Positions 18,930 through 28,279 are shown, counted from the first letter of the stretch. The stretch is DNA of 64,000 nt from Nostoc sp. 'Peltigera membranacea cyanobiont' 210A (GCF_002246015.1 NZ_NOLJ01000004.1:640351-704350); one strand, 5' to 3'. Translations and numbers: made by a program. Notes: generated by a model from the letters alone, not told the origin.

Positions 18930-19198
18930 TCAAAAACCTCCAGTTTCCATTATGGGGTATGATAATTTGAATATTTTCACCTGCCAAAATATATATATCT
19001 CTAGTTTGGATATCAAAACGAAACAGGTGAATATCTTTGTAGGTATTGGATAAGATTTGGCAGACTCGCACAGAGGCTTGTGCTTGTTCATTAGTTGGGT
19101 TTATTGTCTGTTCCTCAATTGTGACATAGATAATAGTAAGCCTTTCTTTTGCGGTTTCTACTGTGAATTGTGAATAGTAAATCAGCTTACATTTACCC
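18913..19198 (-). pseudogene. DUF6888-like open frame without a start codon
   Basis: The minus-strand frame reads PTNEQAQASVRVCQILSNTY, then KDIHLFRFDIQTRDIYILAG and IQIIIPHNGNWRF, ending at 18913 inside the next gene. This is the core of the small DUF6888 type that partners DUF6887. The frame stays open upstream through YYSQFTVETAKERLTIIYV, yet no ATG, GTG or TTG lies in a suitable position. It is either a decayed 5' end or it uses a rare start such as the ATT at 19117-19119. Confidence 0.5.
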
Positions 19199-19439
19199 TT
19201 CCAACTGCTTTAACTTCTTCTGAGCAAATTCCCGCACTTGTTTATCTGGGTCATTCTCTGCGCGATCGCGCAACAGTGGTAAAGTCTGGGGATGCTGAGG
19301 AAATTGCTTGATAATTATCTCTAGTGCAATGCGCCGAGGATTAGTTTCATGCTCTTCCTTGCGCTCAAAGGGGTCATGAACAGTGCAGTTGTGGTATATG
19401 TCAAACAGCTCAAGCTGATATTTAAAGTATTTAGCTAAT

Positions 19440-19890
19440 TCTCGGACTGCTACACTTCGCACATAGTTGTCATCATCATGGATAGCGAGTTTTTTGAGGA
19501 AGAATTTGGTGTCAGGGTCATCTTTGAAGTTCTTCGCTAATTCTTGGATTGCTACACGTTGCACATAGTTGTCATCATCATGGGTAGCGCGTTCTTTGAG
19601 GAAGAATTTGGTGTCTGGGTCATCTTTGAAGTTCTTCGCTAATTCTCGGACTGCTACACATCGCACGTCGTTTTCATCATCATGGGTAGCGCGTTCTTTG
19701 AGGAAGAATTTGGTGTCGGGGTCATCTTTGAAGTTCTTCGCTAATTCTCGGACTGCTGCACCTCGCACATCGTTGTCATCATCCTGGGTAGCACGTTCTT
19801 TGAGAAAGAATTTGGTGTCGGGGTCATCTTTGAAATTCTTCGCTAATTCTTCGACTGCTGTATGTCGCACATCCCAGTTATCATCCTGGG
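19440..19890 (-). repeat. Five tandem 102-bp coding repeats in the NACHT protein
   Basis: Each unit encodes 34 residues ending in DDPDTKFFLKERAT. The DNA of the units is nearly identical, for example TTTGAGGAAGAATTTGGTGT recurs at 102-bp spacing. Variation clusters at a few positions (NYVRSV, NYVQRV, NDVRCV, NDVRGA, WDVRHT). This is a region prone to unequal exchange. Confidence 0.85.
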
Positions 19891-20995
19891 TAGCGCGTTC
19901 TTGGAGCCAGGTTTTGGTGTCGGAAGATTCTTGCCAGGTCGTTGCAATTGCTGTGACTGCTTGAGTGCAAATTTCATGAAATACTTTAGCTTCTTCATCT
20001 CGATGGGGGACGTAATAGTACCAGAGGTCATATTTAGTTAAGTCTTTTAGCTTGTCAAGTAATAGAGTAGCTGTTGACGCGATCGCCGAGCGATTTCTCA
20101 CCTCTACAAGACACTTAGCCGCTAAAAAAAGATTGACAAACTTTTCCTCTTCGCCATCTTGCGCCATTAAATAATCAAGAATTTTGCTAACAAATATTGG
20201 CTCAATCATTCCGGCAATTAGCAGCAAGACTTCATGCCAACTTTCATCTTGCCAGTGTTTGCCAAAAACTTCATTCTTAAGTTCCTCAATAGTCAGCGTT
20301 TGCGTTTCTTTAAACTGCCAGACAAACTCCCAAGCACAGAAATATTCTAAAAATGTCCGATGTACAAAAGCATAATAATCCGCACCCAGGAAACACAACA
20401 TAAAGTTGCGAGTCCGCAGTTGATTAATCATCACCCGTGCAGCTTCTCTGGGTTTATCAAATTCTATGGTTTTGAGATAATCAGTCAGAACTTTGACTAA
20501 ATCATTTTCATTAATCAAATTACCTGCCAAACCTTTATTAGCAGTTTGCATAAAATAAGCAACCTGACGCAGCATCGCTTGCTTCTCTTTATAATGAATA
20601 GTTTTGGAGTCTAACCTCTGATCTTCTGTCAAAGCGCGTTCCACATCCCATTGATGTAGCAGTACCCGCGATGCTTGATCGTAAAGTGTAGCTCTATCTC
20701 TTGGTAGCTCTTGGTTCCGATTAAGAATTGCCATCATCGTCAACAGCAGAGGATTTCCCGCCAATTCTGCAATAGATTTGGAAGCTGCAATTCCTCTTTG
20801 CAACCGTTCCCGTTTTCTCACTTTATCAACTGCATCGGTAAAAGTTAACTCATGCCAACGGTAGATAAAATCCTGAATTAGTTCTGAGTCTAAATCTTGT
20901 AATATAAAGTGGCGAAACTCAGCATTAAGCAATCGTTGCGGTTTATAGCCAATAATCCGAGAAGTGACTATTACCTGCACATCAGGATAGTCATT

Positions 20996-22138
20996 AGACA
21001 TCTCCAAAATAGTAATATTCTGTGCTAAAAGAACATCATGAGAAGTTTTTCGACACAAAAATATGAGTGACATACTGAATCACATTGAGGAAAATCCCAA
21101 AGAAACAAAGCGGTTAATTGGTATGGGGCATGAACAGTTACAACAATTAATCTATAATGCGGAAAAATTACACAATGAACAACAAGCGTTGTTAGAATCC
21201 CAGAAAGTTAGAATTATTGCTGGCGGTGGAGGTCGTAAATCAAAGTTATCTATCAAAGAACAAATAATTTTAACCTTGGTATATCTGAGGCATCTGACAA
21301 CTTTTCAACTTTTGGGTATCCAGTTTGGAGTAAGTGAGTCCACAGCAAATGATACATTTAATTATTGGTTGCCACTACTGAGAGAATTGTTACCATCTAG
21401 TTTAATTGAACAGGTAAAAAAAAAGAATCTGACTATGAAGTAGTTAAAGAGGTACTGACAGAATATGAATTAATTGTAGATAGCTATGAACAAGTGAGGG
21501 AAAGACCTGGAGACAATAAAGAGCAAGAAAAATATTATTCAGGAAAGGCAAGTAAACATACATTTAAAAGTCAGATAATTATCTTGCCACATGCCGGGGA
21601 TATCGTTGATGTTATCGCTGGCGAACCTGGTTCAAAAAGCGACATAATTTTGTTTAGAGAAAACCGTGATAACTTTGACCCAAAACAGAAATTTAAGGGG
21701 GATTTAGGATATCTAGGAGAAGATTTAATTGACACCCCAATTAAAACACCGAGAAATAGCAAGTTAACAATTGACCAGAAAAAAGAAAATAAGGAGTTTT
21801 CATCCAAACGAGTATTTGTTGAACACCGAATCCGTTCAGTCAAAATATTTCGAGTTGTTCAAGATAGATTTAGATTAAATCCTAAAAAGTATGCTGAGGT
21901 AATTTTGACAATTTGTGGACTAGTCAGATTGCGAATTGGAGCGTTAATATTGCCAACAACAATAGCTCCTTTGCCATCAGGCTAAAATCAACGCATATAA
22001 CTACATATTTTTGCCTCATTATTATCAAGAAATATCTCAAAGCCTTATTTTATCGTATAGACTAGCTAGTTAGCTAACCTTGCGCTTAGATATTATGAGC
22101 TAGTCACAGCAAAGCTTTGATAGTTTTTGGAGATGTCT
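20996..22138 (+). mobile_element. IS5-family insertion sequence (ISL2-like), complete
   Basis: 1143 bp with perfect 14-bp terminal inverted repeats (AGACATCTCCAAAA at the left, TTTTGGAGATGTCT at the right) and a 3-bp direct duplication ATT at 20993-20995 and 22139-22141. On the gene strand the duplication is AAT, which fits the ANT target I recall for the ISL2 subgroup. It encodes one transposase in two overlapping frames. It interrupts the NACHT gene between the Asn and Asp codons of a TNDYPDVQ segment. Confidence 0.9.
21063..21985 (+). CDS. IS5-family transposase, made by -1 programmed frameshift
   Basis: Frame 1 (21063-21443) carries the helix-turn-helix part (SIKEQIILTLVYLRHLTTFQ, FGVSESTANDTFNYWLP). 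Frame 2, reached by a -1 shift, carries the DDE domain: ELIVDSYE (first Asp), KFKGDLGYLG (second Asp) and KRVFVEHRIRSVK (Glu). The shift site is A AAA AAG at 21419-21425, a classic slippery heptamer placed in the correct phase. The fused protein would be 307 residues. All catalytic residues are present, so the element may still be active. Confidence 0.88.
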
Positions 22139-23383
22139 ATTAGTAAAGCGATGAATATCAGTAATTACATCCTCTCGTTTACCAGGGTCAAATACCTCAT
22201 CCAAACCATCAAACATCACTAAGGCATTACCAGCTTTTAATTGTTTATCTAGCTCAAGCTGATTGAGATGATGAATTGCACCACTACATTGATGAAAAAA
22301 TTCTAGAAAATTATTGCACTCTTTATCTTCCCGTCGCCGCATATAAGTGCGTAACTCAATTAGCAACGGAATTGGTAATGATATAATATTATCCAGTGGA
22401 GACTCCGCCCAATTCAAAGCCAGAAATTGCAACAAAGTAGACTTACCTGAACCAGGATCGCCCAAAATTACAATATATTTATAATCATGCTTTTTATTGA
22501 CAACATCTAAAACCGAACGGATCGGCTGTTCAAAATAAACCCGTTTGTGGCGTTCTAATTCTTCTAATTCAACTGCTTCTACTTGGTCGCTTTCTCGCAG
22601 CCGTCTAAGATGTTCTTTAGGCAGTTCGTGAACTTGTGGTAAAACTTGATGAGCTTCCCGGACATTTTGAGCGGTAAAAATCCGCCATAATTTAAGTTCG
22701 TTATAGGCATAGCCGCTAGTATCTAAGCTATCTAACTTGAGATTGCCATAGCGTTCGCGGATTCCTTCTTGATATTTAACTAAATTAAAATCTACAATAA
22801 CACCAGCAATTTCTTTGGTATTTATTTCAATATCAGATAACTTTTGTAATTCGAGGATATGGTGTAAATCTTTTGAATCTAAAAGAAGTTCTTGGACTTG
22901 TGTTAAATACTGTTCTGTAATTGATTGCCAGTTAAATTTAGATGGCAGAGGTTTTAATTGCAGCCTGTTCCAACTATCTTCTAGGGTTTTAGCGTCTAGA
23001 GATTCACAATTAATATCAAAAGCCTTACCAAGAATTTCTGTAACCGACTTATCACTGATAAATTTCTTGATGTCTGTGGTGTACTCTTTAATCTCAGTTT
23101 CAGCAAGTTTGCAACGAACCTTTAACTGCTGCTGCATGAGTTGCAAAAATTCCTTTAAGGCTTTACCAGCAGCAATTTCTATATCTTCCTTCTTAAGTTT
23201 CTGGAAAAGCTTGCCAGGGATGCCTTTTAATAAATCTTTAGCCCAATCTTTAGCAGCATCCTTGGCTAAGTCTTCTAGAATGGGTTTAAAAATCAACCCG
23301 GCGGCCTGAGTTACACCCCAAATAGCTAACCAGTCCAGCATAATACTCGCTTCTGTTGAGAGTTTGATTACGAGTATATCCAC

Positions 23384-23521
23384 TAGCTGGAGTAATGTTT
23401 CCAGATTTCAGGGAATTTGGAAAACCTCTCTCTAAATCTCTCTCCTAAAAGGAGAGACTTTGAATTTTCCCCCTTCCCGCGTTGGGAAGCAGCTTAGGGG
23501 GTTAGGTTTGGCGTTGGTTTT
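23384..23521. repeat. Palindromic CTCTCTCC/GGAGAGA repeat block
   Basis: Inverted CTCTCTCCTAAAAGGAGAGA at 23437-23456, then a CCCCCTTCCC and AGGGGG imperfect pair. This is a Nostoc-type intergenic repeat, related to 17257-17356 and 29020-29050. No gene. Confidence 0.6.
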
Positions 23522-23673
23522 TCAGATCAATTGGAAACTACGATGTCTACGCCTACGCAATTTCTCTGCGAAACTTTGAATTCTCTCTTGCGGCATAGGA
23601 TAGCGTTTTCCTGAGAGATCGTACCAATACAGCCATTCTCTGGTGACACCGGAATAGAGAATGGGTATAAGTT
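23522..23673 (-). pseudogene. Uma2 C-terminal fragment
   Basis: The minus-strand frame reads YSGVTREWLYWYDLSGKRYP then MPQERIQSFAEKLRRRRHRS and a stop at 23522. This matches the C-terminal tail of long Uma2 proteins (REWLYWYD, RYPTPQERIE). The catalytic part is absent. The last residues come from a truncated copy of the GATGTCTACG dispersed repeat. Confidence 0.65.
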
Positions 23674-23711
23674 ACGTTAGGTTATAATTAGCAGTCAAAC
23701 TTTTAAAACAA

Positions 23712-24003
23712 ATGAACTGGAAACTTGACGAAGCACAACAAAAACTGCCAGAAGTAATTGATGCCATAGCATCAGAACCTCAATTAATCTTCAATCAAGA
23801 CAAATTAGTTGCTGCGATACGTAGAACCTAAACTTTTCCAAGATTTCCTTGCTTGGCATCAGCAACAAAAAGTCTCTTCCCTCGCAGATGCTTTTGTCGA
23901 ACTACGTCAACTCTGTGCTGAAGAAAATTACATTTTAGAAACTCCTCCACGATGTGCCGATCGCCATATCCCATTTGCTGAGGAGCGGTATTGTCATACT
24001 TAA
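23712..24003 (+). pseudogene. Phd/YefM-like antitoxin with frameshift
   Basis: An ATG frame reads NWKLDEAQQKLPEVIDAIAS and FNQDKLVAAI; one extra base near 23815-23817 then shifts the reading to VEPKLFQDFLAWHQQQ and LADAFVELRQLCAEENYILE, ending at 24003. Together this is a Phd-type antitoxin of normal length. No PIN or Doc toxin follows; instead a fragment of an oxidoreductase gene lies downstream on the other strand. Confidence 0.72.
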
Positions 24004-24026
24004 TCCATTTACCTAAGTTTTGAGAT

Positions 24027-24270
24027 GCGATGTCTACGACGGGCTGCGCCAACGCAATTTCCCCCACAGCACGCTCACTCTCGCTACAACCATGAGCCAC
24101 GGCTAGTTATACCAAGGGATACGTGCAATCAATCACCACTATTTGAGAAAAACCAAGTCCTCAGCGTTGGGTTTTTCCAACACAAACTTGGCTTTTTGAC
24201 CGAGAAGGTAGGCTGTTAAGACGCTCTACATAATGGTTTCGAGGCTAAGTACCTTGAGGAATATTTTAGT
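24027..24270 (-). pseudogene. Decayed partial duplicate of the oxidoreductase gene at 26358
   Basis: Minus-strand DNA matching the 3' part of the gene at 26358-27323: SESERAVGEIALAQPVVDIA here against SETGRAVGKIAIAQPVVDIA there, and the preceding bases (TTGACC-GAGAAGGTAGGCTGTTAAGACG against TTGACCAGGAAGGAATGCTG) align for about 240 bp with gaps. It has several frame breaks. The gap to 24475 has no other gene. Confidence 0.75.
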
Positions 24271-24475
24271 TGAGAAGTGCGATCGCTCTGCCTTTTTATA
24301 ACTCTCGGTTGATGAATTTTTTGATGAGTCAGAAAAAATAGTAGTAGATAAAGATATTTTAAGTCTCTCCAAAAAATAACACACCTGAGTTAACTTTGGT
24401 CAGACTCTCGGTCAAATCGGCTAGCCGAGAATGATGTGTAACACAGATCACTACCAAGCTAGAGGGAAGTTCAAA

Positions 24476-26083
24476 ATGGTTGCATCTACTCTAAAACCAA
24501 CACAGATATTTGGACGGATACTATCTGCATCGCTAATTAGTTTGATGTCCTTAGAGGTTCTTAGCACCGCAGCGATCGCTCAACCGCTCCCTGCGTCTGT
24601 TGAAACCAAGCTGAAAGTGCCTAGTACAATGACCTCTTGGCCCTTTAATATTAACCGTTACTTGAAAGTGCCGCCCAATTTCTCCGTCTCTGTTTATGCT
24701 CGCATTAACAAAGCTCGCTTTATGGCAGCTGCTCCCAATGGGGATCTTCTAGTATCACAACCCAGTTCCGGTAAAGTGTTAATTGTGCGACCAAATGGCA
24801 GCAAAGACCCAATTATTTCTGACTTCGTAACGGGTCTACGCAAACCACACGACATTGTGTTTCATAAAATTGACAACACCACATACATTTATATCTCTGA
24901 GAGTCATCAAATTAACCGCTTCATTTACAACTCTGGAGACTTAATCGCGAAAAATCGTCAAATCGTTGTAGTTGGCTTACCAGACAGCAGCACACGGGAA
25001 CTCAAAGGCGCTTATGGTCACGAACTGAAAAATATCGCACTTGATGCCAACCACAAACTCTACGTGTCGATCGCCTCTACGTGCAATGCCTGTAAGGAAG
25101 ATACTGTCAGCACTCCAAAGCGTGGTGCGATTTACCAGTACGACGCTAATGGAACCAATCAGCGGCTTTTTGCCCAAGGTTTACGTAATGCCGAAGGGTT
25201 AGCGTTCTTACCTGGCACAAATGACCTTTGGGTAGTCGTTAATAATCGAGATAACATCGCCTATCCTTTCAACGATAGCAGTGGCAATTACGGTAAAATT
25301 ATCCCCTCCTATGTAGACAATCACCCACCAGAGGAGTTCACGAAAGTTCGAGATGGCGGTAACTACGGTTGGCCATTCTGCAATCCCAATCCTGACACCT
25401 CAAATGGCCTCAACAATATGCCATTTGACCGAGACTATCAGTTCAATGCTAATGGAAGTGTTAATTGCAATGCAATGGACAGGATTAGCAAGGGTATCCA
25501 AGCCCATTCCGCTCCCTTGGGACTAACATTCTTACAAAGTACTAACTTTCCCAGCCTATACTCAAATGGAGTAGTGGCAGGGCTGCATGGTTCATGGAAT
25601 CGGCAGAAGAAAACGGGCTACAAAATAGCTTACTTTCCCTGGAACAGTACGACAAAGACCCCAGAGCAGGAGATAGATTTAGTCACCGGTTGGGTAGTTC
25701 CAGCAACGCAAGAAACCTGGGGGCGACCCGTAGATATGGTAGTAGACCAGCAAGGTAATTTGTTAATTTCGGATGACTACAGCGGCGCTATCTATAAGCT
25801 TTCCTACACACCGTCACAACAGGTTAAGGTCTACAGAGACCCTAACTTTGGCGGAATTTCCCAGTCTTTTCCTACGACTCCAGGAGTATACAAATACAAC
25901 CAAGGTGACTTAAATATTGTTGGTAATGACACTATTAGTTCATTCAGTGTACCACCGGGTACGCGGATACGTGTGTGCCAACATATAAATGGTAATGGTT
26001 TATGCCGTGAATATACTGCTGGTGATTATAAATCTCTTGGAAATGACCTTGATAATATCATCTCGTATATAGAGGTCAAGTAG
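24476..26083 (+). CDS. Sorbosone dehydrogenase-like beta-propeller protein with C-terminal crystallin-type domain
   Basis: A 535-residue exported protein. The signal peptide spans about residues 1-37 (ending AAIAQP). The beta-propeller of the glucose/sorbosone dehydrogenase family covers about 45-445 (VSQPSSGKVLIVRPNG, ITYIYISESHQINRF-like strand, YGHELKNIALD, NAEGLAFLPGTNDLWV, DGGNYGWPFC, VAGLHGSWNRQKKTGYK, WGRPVDMVVDQQGNLLISDD). The C-terminal about 90 residues (VKVYRDPNFGGISQSFP, DTISSFSVPPGTRIRVC) resemble a beta/gamma-crystallin fold. PQQ-type oxidation is inferred; substrate unknown. The ATG at 24476 follows GAGGGA and gives the signal peptide; an ATG at 24431 is rejected. Confidence 0.85.
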   Translation: MVASTLKPTQIFGRILSASLISLMSLEVLSTAAIAQPLPASVETKLKVPSTMTSWPFNINRYLKVPPNFSVSVYARINKARFMAAAPNGDLLVSQPSSGKVLIVRPNGSKDPIISDFVTGLRKPHDIVFHKIDNTTYIYISESHQINRFIYNSGDLIAKNRQIVVVGLPDSSTRELKGAYGHELKNIALDANHKLYVSIASTCNACKEDTVSTPKRGAIYQYDANGTNQRLFAQGLRNAEGLAFLPGTNDLWVVVNNRDNIAYPFNDSSGNYGKIIPSYVDNHPPEEFTKVRDGGNYGWPFCNPNPDTSNGLNNMPFDRDYQFNANGSVNCNAMDRISKGIQAHSAPLGLTFLQSTNFPSLYSNGVVAGLHGSWNRQKKTGYKIAYFPWNSTTKTPEQEIDLVTGWVVPATQETWGRPVDMVVDQQGNLLISDDYSGAIYKLSYTPSQQVKVYRDPNFGGISQSFPTTPGVYKYNQGDLNIVGNDTISSFSVPPGTRIRVCQHINGNGLCREYTAGDYKSLGNDLDNIISYIEVK

Positions 26084-26357
26084 CACCACTCACCGAATTT
26101 TAGATGATGTTAAATTTTGGATTCAATACTTTAAAAGTTTTCTACTGAACGCTTATGCCGTACCCCTCCGGGGAAGCAAGCTACGCGTAGCGTTCCGCAG
26201 AAAAGTCCAAAATTTAAAAAGGTCTGATATCAAGTCCGGTTAATCACTTATGATTACCGGATCTGTACAAAAATCGGAAACGCCTCTTTCCCTCTGCTCC
26301 CTGCGGTCTAAATTATAAGTCTTTAGCCAGACACGATATGAGACGATGTTCGGAAAG
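26084..26357. other. Convergent intergenic region with a dispersed repeat
   Basis: Between two converging genes. GTACCCCTCCGGGGAAGCAAG followed by CTACGCGTAGCGTTCCGCAG (26160-26202) contains CCCCTCCGGGG and CTACGCGTAG palindromes and looks like a dispersed repeat; similar CGCGTAGCTTGCTTCC pieces occur near 50640. No gene. Confidence 0.5.
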
Positions 26358-27323
26358 TCAACTAGAAACTGCGATGTCTACGACGGGCTGCGCGATCGCA
26401 ATTTTCCCCACTGCACGCCCAGTTTCGCTATATGCATGAGCCGCCGCTAGTTCTTGCAAGGGATATGTGCGATCGATTACCACACGAATCTTACCAGCTT
26501 CAATCAATTCTTTGAGAAAAAGCAAGTCTTTAGTGTTAGGTTTCTCAAAGAGAAATTTTGCTTTTTGACCAGGAAGGAATGCTGTTAAGACGCTCTCTAA
26601 CAACACTTCGGGGCTGGGTAGTGTGGTGATATAAATTCCATTGGGTTTGAGGACTCTTTTGGTTTGAGAGAGCGATCGCTTACCCACTGCATCAAAGATA
26701 ATGTCATACTGCGCTATATCTTCGGCAAAATCTTGCTGCGTATAATCAATCACGCGGTCTGCTCCCAAAGATTTCACCAAATCCAAGTTTTTAGTACTAC
26801 TAACTCCCGTCACCATTGTCCCTAAAGCCTTAGCAATTTGCACTGCAAAAATCCCCACACCGCCCGCAGCGCCATTAATTAACACAGTTTGTCCTGTTTG
26901 AATATTTCCCTGATCTCGCAGTGCTTGCAGAGCCGTAAGCGCTGCTAAAGGCACAGCCGCAGCTTCTTCATAAGATAAGTTCGTTGGTTTGAGAGCCACC
27001 ACATTTTCTGGAACAGCTGCAAATTCGGCATAACCTCCTCCAGGAAAGCTGGTACTGCCGTAAATAGCATCTCCCGCTTTAAAGCGCGTGACCCCGGAGC
27101 CAACCTCTACAACATCTCCCGCCACATCAAACCCCAAAATCTTTGGGAATTTGCTGCCGGTAATCAAACTCAACATTCCTTGGCGAATTTTCCAATCAAT
27201 GGGATTAACGCTACTGGCACGAACTTTCACAAGTAACTGCGTTGGCTCAATTTTCGGCTGTTCCACATCTTCATACTGCAACACTTCGGCGCCGCCATAC
27301 CGACGGATAACCACTGCTTTCAT
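26358..27323 (-). CDS. Zinc-independent NADP-dependent quinone oxidoreductase family protein
   Basis: A 321-residue medium-chain dehydrogenase/reductase of the quinone oxidoreductase class: N-terminal GroES-like domain (MKAVVIRRYGGAEVLQYEDV, VNPIDWKIRQGML, LGFDVAGDVVEVGSGVTRF), Rossmann domain with VLINGAAGGVGIFAVQIAKA and GADRVIDYTQQDF. No structural-zinc cysteines. It reduces quinones or enones with NADPH. The C-terminus is unusual: a 21-bp element inserted in a HIP1 site adds seven residues (within IAIAQPVVDIAVSS); without it the end would read KIAIAVSS. Confidence 0.88.
   Translation of the reverse strand: MKAVVIRRYGGAEVLQYEDVEQPKIEPTQLLVKVRASSVNPIDWKIRQGMLSLITGSKFPKILGFDVAGDVVEVGSGVTRFKAGDAIYGSTSFPGGGYAEFAAVPENVVALKPTNLSYEEAAAVPLAALTALQALRDQGNIQTGQTVLINGAAGGVGIFAVQIAKALGTMVTGVSSTKNLDLVKSLGADRVIDYTQQDFAEDIAQYDIIFDAVGKRSLSQTKRVLKPNGIYITTLPSPEVLLESVLTAFLPGQKAKFLFEKPNTKDLLFLKELIEAGKIRVVIDRTYPLQELAAAHAYSETGRAVGKIAIAQPVVDIAVSS
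26371..26399 (-). repeat. HIP1-nested 21-bp dispersed element, copy in the oxidoreductase gene
   Basis: GCGAT, 21-bp insert starting GTCTACGACGGGC, then CGC. It lies inside the coding region, in frame, in the opposite orientation relative to translation compared with the nifP copy. Confidence 0.85.
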
Positions 27324-27533
27324 TGCATTCCTCCTGCTACCCTGTTTGACTGAATGAACTCAGACAGCTTATGAATATAGTGTAGCGATGTCTACAATAG
27401 GTTATAACGCTCGATAGCGCAGGTAAAGCCTTTGGCATAGCTTCGTTATCGGCGTTGCATAGGATTTAACGATGATGCTAGGCACACTCAGAAATTTTCT
27501 AAAATAAAAATATCAGTCTAAAACTACACCTGT

Positions 27534-27956
27534 ATGCCAGCTAGAGACATCTATCACAATAATGTCAAAAATGCTTTGATTAAAGACAAATGGACAATTA
27601 CTCATGATCCACTGACTCTGAAGTTTGGTAAAAAAGATTTGTATGTTGATTTAGGTGCTAGACAACTGTTGGCAGCGCAAAAAGCAGAATCCAAAATTGC
27701 AGTTGAGATTAAAAGTTTTTCCGGCAGGTCGGATGTTGATGATTTAGAAAAAGCGTTAGGTCAGTATATTTTATATCAGGATATATTAATTGAGTTAGAG
27801 CCAGAGCGAATGTTATATCTTGCAGTGCCTAACAGAGTTTTTGATGATTTGTTTGAAGAACCCATCGGCAAACTTTTATTGAGAAATCATCGTTTAAAGC
27901 TGATTACCTTTGATCCAAAACAGGAGGTCATCAAACAATGGATTATACCAAGTTAG
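27534..27956 (+). CDS. xisH: XisH family protein
   Basis: A 140-residue XisH: MPARDIYHNNVKNALIKDKW, ITHDPLTLKFGKKDLYVDLG, AVEIKSFSGRSDVDDLEKAL. XisH and XisI were found as factors controlling excision of the fdxN element in Anabaena; the fold is endonuclease-like, and these genes are widespread and multi-copy in cyanobacteria. Here fdxN is uninterrupted and no XisF recombinase is visible, so a role in excision cannot be assumed. It overlaps xisI by 19 bases. Confidence 0.9.
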   Translation: MPARDIYHNNVKNALIKDKWTITHDPLTLKFGKKDLYVDLGARQLLAAQKAESKIAVEIKSFSGRSDVDDLEKALGQYILYQDILIELEPERMLYLAVPNRVFDDLFEEPIGKLLLRNHRLKLITFDPKQEVIKQWIIPS

Positions 27957-28279
27957 ACCACTATCGCCAGGTGATTGAAACTATTCTTGGTGAGTATGCT
28001 TCCCTGAGTTATTCCTATGCGGATATTCAATCAGAAGTGGTGTTTGATCGAAGCCGCGATCGCTATTTGTGGATGGATCTAGGTTGGGATGGCGATCGCC
28101 GCATTCATGGCTGTCTGGTTCATATTGACCTAATTGATGGCAAAATCTGGATTCAACGGGATGGCACCGAAGAAGGCATTGCCGCCGATTTAGAACGGGC
28201 TGGAATTCCTAAAGAACACATCGTCCTTGGCTTTCGTCCACCGGAGTTAAGACCCTACACAGGTTATGCAGTTGCTTAA
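27938..28279 (+). CDS. xisI: XisI family protein
   Basis: A 113-residue XisI: MDYTKLDHYRQVIETILGEY, HIDLIDGKIWIQRDGTEEGI, AGIPKEHIVLGFRPPELRPY. It starts inside the 3' end of xisH, which implies translational coupling and a functional pair. A second xisH-xisI pair lies at 61776-62518. This pair is chromosomal, 3 kb upstream of nifB. Confidence 0.92.
   Translation: MDYTKLDHYRQVIETILGEYASLSYSYADIQSEVVFDRSRDRYLWMDLGWDGDRRIHGCLVHIDLIDGKIWIQRDGTEEGIAADLERAGIPKEHIVLGFRPPELRPYTGYAVA

Larger units (their letters stand above)
19193..23341 (-). pseudogene. NACHT-HEAT repeat NTPase, split by an insertion sequence
   Basis: Two minus-strand parts, 22139-23341 and 19193-20992, join in frame when the IS (20996-22138) and one copy of its 3-bp target duplication are removed; counted from a GTG at 23383 the product would be 1014 residues. 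The ATG at 23341 (MLDWLAIWGV) is the likelier start. The N-terminal domain is helical, the NACHT NTPase has Walker A GDPGSGKST and Walker B ALVMFDGLDE, and sensor-like VIVTSR follows. The C-terminus has five near-identical 34-residue HEAT-type repeats (RELAKNFKDDPDTKFFLKER). Bacterial NACHT proteins include antiphage sensors; the HicAB neighbourhood fits but does not prove this. Confidence 0.88.

Noticed and set aside
19569..19964. 131-codon plus-strand ORF with repeated SSSWVARSLRKNLVSGSSLK
   Set aside because: Antisense shadow of the tandem HEAT repeats in the NACHT gene.
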